From Frankiales bacterium (GTDB taxonomy: Bacteria > Actinomycetota > Actinomycetes > Mycobacteriales > SCTD01): a stretch of 9,950 bases of DNA. Location of the stretch: NCBI GenBank assembly GCA_025966295.1, contig JAOPVD010000320.1, positions 1 through 9,950 on the forward strand, written 5' to 3'. Within the stretch, counting starts at the first letter, position 1, and the number at the start of each line of letters is the position of its first letter. A program made the position numbers and the translations under genes. Below the pieces are notes generated by a model, which searched no databases, was not told the origin of the DNA, and was given only the letters and a program-made list of their open reading frames with translations. Shown in pieces: positions 6,001 to 9,950 of the stretch.

Positions 6001-6962
6001 GAGTGCAGGCCGACGACGAAGATGTTGACGACGTAGTAGTCGATCACCAGCGCGACGGCCGCGGCGACGGCGACCCAGGCGGCCTTGCGGCCCTTCCAGC
6101 CGGCGGTGGCGCGTGCGTGCAGGTAGCCGGCGTACAGCACCCAGGTGATGAACGACCAGGTCTCCTTGGGGTCCCAGCCCCAGTACCGGCCCCAGGCCGC
6201 CTCGGCCCAGATGGCGCCCGCGATGATCGCGAACGTCCAGACCGGGAAGGCGAAGGCGATGACGCTGTAGGAGACCCGGTCCAGCACCGGCGCCGACGGC
6301 AGCTGCGCCCCGAGCGACACCGGGAAGCGCGGCGACTTGCGGGCCTCGACGCCGGCGTCGTACCGCGACCGCAGCAGGTAGAGCAGCGCGATCACGCCGG
6401 AGAGCAGGAACGACCCGCTGGCCACCACCGCGGCCGCCACGTGGATCTTGATCCAGTAGCTGTTGAGCGCCGGGACCAGCGGCCCGGCCTCGGTGTAGAG
6501 CACCGAGGAGGCCAGCCCCAGGTAGAGCACCACCGGCAGCATCACGAAGGCACCGAGGGAGCGCTCCACCGCGCCGCGCCCGACGAGCAGCAGGAAGGCG
6601 GTCACCGCCACCAGCGCGACGGCGCTGGAGAACTCGAACATGTTGCCCCACGGCACCCGGCCGGCCGCGAAGCCGCGCAGCACCAGCGAGGTGGCGTGCA
6701 CCAGCCAGCCGCCGAGGGTGAGGACGAGCGCGATCCGGCCGGCCCGCGAGGGCCGCTCGGTCACGACCGGTACGGCGGGCGCGCTGACCGGCGGGCCGCC
6801 GGCGCCGAGCAGCACCCTGGACTCGGCCCGGACGGCCGTGACGGCACGCCGCGCCTTGCGGGACGCCTGCTCACCGGCGTACCCGAGCATGGCCAGCGCG
6901 TAGACGACCACAGCCGTGAACAGCAGGCCGTCGCTCAGCTGGCCCAGACCCTTGTCGGGCAC
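5991..6962 (-). CDS. ccsB: System II cytochrome c biogenesis protein CcsB/CcsA (haem handling and attachment)
   Basis: This polytopic haem-handling protein forms the System II cytochrome c synthetase with ResB, delivering haem across the membrane and attaching it to apocytochrome CXXCH sites. The signature WGWDPKE lies at 261-267 of the 323-residue product, in the tryptophan-rich WAEAAWGRYWGWDPKETW segment. Candidate haem-ligand histidines are H89 (GWLVHATS), H174 (WIKIHVAA) and H282 (YLHARAT). About eight hydrophobic spans are visible. Start choice: a GTG at 6968-6966 overlaps the resB stop as GTGA, but GAGGGA abuts it with no spacing. The second GTG at 6962-6960 has five or six bases of spacing and is preferred. 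The alternative adds only two residues. An apparent longer frame running upstream through resB is a shadow. It is the last gene of the operon. Confidence 0.95.
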   Translation of the reverse strand: MPDKGLGQLSDGLLFTAVVVYALAMLGYAGEQASRKARRAVTAVRAESRVLLGAGGPPVSAPAVPVVTERPSRAGRIALVLTLGGWLVHATSLVLRGFAAGRVPWGNMFEFSSAVALVAVTAFLLLVGRGAVERSLGAFVMLPVVLYLGLASSVLYTEAGPLVPALNSYWIKIHVAAAVVASGSFLLSGVIALLYLLRSRYDAGVEARKSPRFPVSLGAQLPSAPVLDRVSYSVIAFAFPVWTFAIIAGAIWAEAAWGRYWGWDPKETWSFITWVLYAGYLHARATAGWKGRKAAWVAVAAAVALVIDYYVVNIFVVGLHSYA

Positions 6963-6964
6963 GC

Positions 6965-8497
6965 TCACTCCCTCATCCGCGCGGTGATGGCGGCGAACTC
7001 CGACGCGAACCGGTCCGGGTCGGTGCGGGCGAGCCCGCCGACCTGCACGGTAGTCGGCTCCCCTGGACCGCCGCCTGCCCGCACCCAGAGCCGGCGGCGG
7101 CGGACGAACAGCGACAGCATCAACCCGGCCACCATCCCGACCGAGGCGATGAGCGCGAGCAGCTTGCCGGGGTCCTGGGTGACTTGGAAGGTGGCCCACT
7201 CGCGGGTGTCGACGTAGGTGAGGGTGACGCCGGTGGGCAGCTTCCAGGACTGGCCCGGCAGCAGCGCCCGGGCCTGGCCGTTGTCCACCGGCGTCATGGA
7301 CTTGGTCTCGAGCGTGTAGACCGACTGCGGGATGCCGCTGTCGATGCCGAGGTTGCCGACGAACGCCGTCAGGGTCAGCGCCGGGTTCTTCGGGCCGGGG
7401 TAGGCCGAGCCGACCCGGCCGCCCTCGTCGGTGACGGTCGTGGGCGTGAAGACGCCCCGGAAGCCGACCTGCTTGCCCTTGGTGGACGGCTGCTTGATGA
7501 CGCACGTCGACAGGAACTGCGGGTCCTGCGGCAGGCACGGCACGGGGGCGTCGTCGAGGACGGTGCCGTCCGCGTCCTTGACCAGGATGTGCGGGGCGTA
7601 GCCGTGCCCGATGAGGTAGAGCTTCGCGCCGTCGACCGCGAGCGGGTGGTTGACCCGGACGTCGTACCCCTTGGGCGTGCCGCCCAGCTTCGACCAGCTG
7701 ACGTCGGCGTTGAAGGTGAGGGCCTTGCCGTCGTCGCCGTAGGTCGCCCGGAAGTCCTTGAGGTCGACCGAGAACGGCACCAGCGACGCCGGCGAGAAGC
7801 GGCGACCCGGGTGGACGTCGTCGTACGACGCGATGGTGTTGCTGAAGCCGCGGCCCTCCACCACCAGGACGGTGCCCTTGAAGCCCCGGAAGGCGCCGAT
7901 CGCGATGCCGACCAGCAGCAGCACCAGCGAGAGGTGGAACACCAGGTTGCCGGTCTCGCGCAGGTAGCCCTTCTCGGCGGACAGCTCGTCGCCGCGGCGC
8001 ACCACCCGCCAGCCGCGCAGCGCCGACCGGGCCTGCGCCAGCGCGGTGTCGACGTCGGCGTCGCTCTCCCACCGCTCGGAGACGGGCAGCTTCGCCAGCG
8101 ACCGCGGCACCTTGGGCGGCTTGGTCAGCAGCGCCTTCAGGTGCAGCCGGGTGCGGGGCACGAGGCAGCCGACCAGGGAGATGAACAGCAGCAGGTAGAT
8201 GGCGGAGAACCAGGTCGAGCTGAAGACGTCGAACAGCTGCAGCCGGTCCAGCAGCGGACCCAGGGTGCGGTGCTCGCGGATGTACTGGTCGACCCGGATC
8301 GGGTTGAGGCTGGTCTGCGGCAGGAAGCCGCCCGGCACGCTCGCGAGCGCGAGCAGGAACAGCAGCAGCAGCGCGGTGCGCATGCTGGTGAGCTGCCGCC
8401 AGCCCAGGCGCAGCGGGCCGAACGGGTCGCCGCGGCGCGGCTGCTGCACCGGCGCCGGCTGGGTGGTGAGGCGGGTCGCCTCGTCGAGCTCGGTCAT
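6965..8497 (-). CDS. resB: Cytochrome c biogenesis protein ResB (Ccs1)
   Basis: ResB is the partner of CcsB in System II cytochrome c maturation. Visible in the 510 residues are a cytoplasmic N-terminus, helix 1 (about 40-58, followed by LPQTSLNP), helix 2 (96-113), a conserved GYLRETGNLVFHLSLVLLLVG helix 3 (178-198) with H188 as likely haem ligand, a large extracytoplasmic domain (about 205-443), and helix 4 (445-465) after the family-typical REWATFQVTQDPG (432-444). Helix 4 is followed by a basic RRRRLWVR stop. The length fits actinobacterial ResB. Unusual: two cysteines, C321 and C332, in the extracytoplasmic domain (PVPC...STCV). The ATG start lies one base after the ccdA stop, and no strong Shine-Dalgarno is seen, so translation is probably coupled. 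The ccsB start overlaps or closely follows its TGA. Confidence 0.95.
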   Translation of the reverse strand: MTELDEATRLTTQPAPVQQPRRGDPFGPLRLGWRQLTSMRTALLLLFLLALASVPGGFLPQTSLNPIRVDQYIREHRTLGPLLDRLQLFDVFSSTWFSAIYLLLFISLVGCLVPRTRLHLKALLTKPPKVPRSLAKLPVSERWESDADVDTALAQARSALRGWRVVRRGDELSAEKGYLRETGNLVFHLSLVLLLVGIAIGAFRGFKGTVLVVEGRGFSNTIASYDDVHPGRRFSPASLVPFSVDLKDFRATYGDDGKALTFNADVSWSKLGGTPKGYDVRVNHPLAVDGAKLYLIGHGYAPHILVKDADGTVLDDAPVPCLPQDPQFLSTCVIKQPSTKGKQVGFRGVFTPTTVTDEGGRVGSAYPGPKNPALTLTAFVGNLGIDSGIPQSVYTLETKSMTPVDNGQARALLPGQSWKLPTGVTLTYVDTREWATFQVTQDPGKLLALIASVGMVAGLMLSLFVRRRRLWVRAGGGPGEPTTVQVGGLARTDPDRFASEFAAITARMRE

Positions 8498-8498
8498 C

Positions 8499-9281
8499 TC
8501 AGACGCTCGGGGTGAAGCCGTTGACGACGACCCGCAGGTGGATCATGAGCCGCTCCCAGACGCCGCTGACCAGCAGCAGCCCGATGACGACGAGCAGGCC
8601 GCCGCCGACGCGCAGCACCACGTCGTAGTGCCGCTTCACGACCGCGAACGCGCCCATCGCCCGCCGGAACGCCAGCGCGGTCAGGATGAACGGGATCCCC
8701 AGGCCCAGGCAGTAGCCGAACGTCAGGAACGCCCCCCGGCCGGCGCTGGCCTGGGTGAACGCCAGGCTCTGCACGGCGCCCAGGGTCGGGCCCAGGCACG
8801 GGGTCCAGCCGACGCCGAACAGCACCCCGAGCAGCGGGGCCCCGGCCAGGCCGGCACGCGGCAGCGTGTGGAAGCGCAGCTCGCGCTGCATGCCCGGCAC
8901 GAGCCCGAGGAAGGCCAGCCCGAGCAGCACCGTGAACGCACCGAGCACCCGGTTGACGGTCTGCTGGTGCACCTGCAGGTCCTGCCCGAGGTGGCCGAAG
9001 AAGGCGCCCCCGCTGACGAACACCGCGCTGAAGCCGAGCACGAACAGCACCGCACCGAGCACCACCTTGCCCTGCACCCGCTGCTTGACGTCCCCCTCGG
9101 GCTCGGCGAGGTCGACGCCGGTGAGGCCGGTGACGTAGGACAGGTAGCCGGGCACGAGCGGCAGCACGCAGGGCGACAGGAAGCTCACCAGGCCGGCGAG
9201 CGCCGCCACCGGCAGCGCCACGAGCACCGGGCCGTCGGTGACGGTGGAGACGAAGCTGTCGGCGACGCCGGTCAGGCTCAC
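8499..9281 (-). CDS. ccdA: Cytochrome c biogenesis thiol-disulfide transporter CcdA
   Basis: CcdA is the short, DsbD-transmembrane-like carrier that moves electrons from cytoplasmic thioredoxin to extracytoplasmic thiol proteins. The 260-residue product shows about six membrane spans. The two redox cysteines sit in their family motifs: C38 in FLSPCVLPLVPGY (34-46) and C162 in GWTPCLGPTLG (158-168). A third cysteine, C191, lies in a later helix. The GTG start at 9281-9279 overlaps the stop of the TlpA-like gene as GTGA (4 bases), indicating translational coupling and a functional partnership: CcdA would reduce the WCAPC site of that lipoprotein. A much longer apparent frame extending upstream through tlpA has no family resemblance and was not used. 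The stop is one base before resB. Confidence 0.96.
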   Translation of the reverse strand: MSLTGVADSFVSTVTDGPVLVALPVAALAGLVSFLSPCVLPLVPGYLSYVTGLTGVDLAEPEGDVKQRVQGKVVLGAVLFVLGFSAVFVSGGAFFGHLGQDLQVHQQTVNRVLGAFTVLLGLAFLGLVPGMQRELRFHTLPRAGLAGAPLLGVLFGVGWTPCLGPTLGAVQSLAFTQASAGRGAFLTFGYCLGLGIPFILTALAFRRAMGAFAVVKRHYDVVLRVGGGLLVVIGLLLVSGVWERLMIHLRVVVNGFTPSV

Positions 9282-9874
9282 GCCGTCTCCCGGGCCAGCA
9301 CCTGCACCGGCCCCAGCAGCTGGGTCTCGGTGACCGGCTGGATGAAGCGGGCCGCGACCCGGCCCTGCCGGTCGAGGATGAGGGTGGTCGGGGGCGTCTG
9401 CGGCGCCTGCCCGCGGAACTTGAGCAGCAGCATCCCGGACTGGTCGAACAGCGACGGGTAGCGGACTTCCTTGCTCCGCTGGAAGGCCAGCGCGGCCTGC
9501 TCCTCGTCCTTGATGTCGATGCCGACGAACTCCACGCCGAGCTTTTTGGTCTGGGCGTAGACGGCGTTGAGGTTGCGCGCCTCGGCGCGGCACGGCGCAC
9601 ACCAGGACGCCCAGAAGTTCACGACGACGACCTTGCCGCGCAGGCTGCCGATGTCGAGCTGACCGCCCTCCAGGGTGCGGCCGGACAGCTGTGGCGCGGG
9701 GTCGCGGTCACCGGCGGCGAACACGCCCGACGTCAGCCCGCCGACGCTGTTCTGCTGCGCGCCCCCCGTCACCTGGTTGTCGGTGCCCTTGCCGCTGCAG
9801 GCAGCGATCAGTGCAGCCGCCAGCAGGACGGGCAGGAGCGAGCGACGCACGACGAGGACACCTGTTCTCGGCAC
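9278..9874 (-). CDS. TlpA/ResA-like thioredoxin-fold lipoprotein
   Basis: An extracytoplasmic thiol-disulfide oxidoreductase, most likely the ResA/CcsX-type reductant for apocytochrome c cysteines. In the 198-residue product an Arg-containing n-region and hydrophobic core lead to a lipobox, LIAAC (22-26), with C26 as lipidation site, then a polar linker. The thioredoxin domain begins near 60 and carries the active site NFWASWCAPC (86-95) and the TPPTTLILD segment (160-168) containing the cis-proline. Start choice is open. GTG at 9874-9872 is used here, with only a G-rich stretch upstream. An in-frame GTG at 9850-9848 would give a more compact signal peptide beginning MRRSLLPV, with AGGTG eight bases upstream. 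It is the first complete gene of the ccs operon in the window. In mycobacteria a histidine phosphatase and hemL precede it. Confidence 0.94.
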   Translation of the reverse strand: MPRTGVLVVRRSLLPVLLAAALIAACSGKGTDNQVTGGAQQNSVGGLTSGVFAAGDRDPAPQLSGRTLEGGQLDIGSLRGKVVVVNFWASWCAPCRAEARNLNAVYAQTKKLGVEFVGIDIKDEEQAALAFQRSKEVRYPSLFDQSGMLLLKFRGQAPQTPPTTLILDRQGRVAARFIQPVTETQLLGPVQVLARETA

Positions 9875-9950
9875 GGGGGACGGACCCCACCAGTGTCGGT
9901 CACGACGCCGCCGGCGTCCTGCTCACCCCGAGAAGTCGGGCGCGAGCACG

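Noticed and set aside
6969..8072. Apparent N-terminal extension of ccsB running upstream through resB
   Set aside because: The extension is out-of-frame resB sequence rich in Arg and Gly. The CcsB family begins near the GTGs at 6968 or 6962, where a Shine-Dalgarno is present.
6003..8515. Two long plus-strand open frames (404 and 443 codons) opposite ccsB and resB
   Set aside because: They are antisense shadows of genes with strong family motifs, their composition is dominated by Arg/Gly/Gln/His, and no ribosome binding site or domain supports them.
9282..9602. Apparent N-terminal extension of ccdA through the TlpA-like gene
   Set aside because: It is the out-of-frame reading of the thioredoxin gene. 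The GTG at 9281 gives the normal CcdA length and the operon-typical 4-base overlap.
9875..9950. Possible 3' end of another minus-strand gene (stop TGA at 9925-9923, reading ...VLAPDFSG)
   Set aside because: In related loci a phosphatase gene precedes tlpA, so this is plausible, but only eight codons are visible and none is diagnostic. I see no clear promoter here either.

Overview
The window looks like a chromosomal segment from a high-GC actinomycete. GC is very high (about 70% or more, judged by eye), GTG starts are common, and genes are densely packed. The gene content fits this: a BldC-type regulator, a DUF4229 protein, menaquinone-type MenA, and a tlpA-ccdA-resB-ccsB cytochrome c maturation cluster of the kind found beside hemL in mycobacteria and streptomycetes. 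The genus cannot be decided from this sequence.

Layout: (1) 1-1874, plus strand: the 3' part of menA (its start lies outside the window), a possible hairpin terminator, and a multi-pass membrane protein of unknown function. (2) 1884-5124, minus strand: four tightly spaced genes read from high to low coordinate. They are a DUF4229 small membrane protein, a DNA polymerase I-like protein without the 5' nuclease domain, an NfeD-like membrane protein and a stomatin/prohibitin (SPFH) protein. The last two are a classic partner pair. (3) 5125-5286: a divergent intergenic region with a plausible promoter for bldC. (4) 5287-6000, plus strand: bldC, a strong hairpin terminator, and a small PLDc_N-type membrane protein whose conserved acidic tail sits in another reading frame (apparent one-base frameshift near 5854). 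(5) 5991-9874, minus strand: tlpA-like thioredoxin lipoprotein, ccdA, resB and ccsB, joined by 4-base stop/start overlaps or 1-base gaps. This is a complete System II cytochrome c biogenesis operon.

The genes fit a coherent respiratory theme. MenA makes the lipid-soluble electron carrier. CcdA passes reducing power across the membrane to the TlpA-like lipoprotein, which keeps apocytochrome CXXCH cysteines reduced. ResB and CcsB carry haem out and attach it. The NfeD/SPFH pair probably organises membrane domains. The polymerase-like protein and BldC sit beside this set without an obvious mechanistic link.

I see no tRNA, rRNA, CRISPR array, insertion sequence, phage gene or evidence of recent transfer. 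I did not find a convincing new biological system. The observations most worth checking are the PLDc_N frameshift, an unusual cysteine pair in the extracytoplasmic part of ResB, and the altered O-helix (Leu at the usual Phe/Tyr site) of the polymerase.
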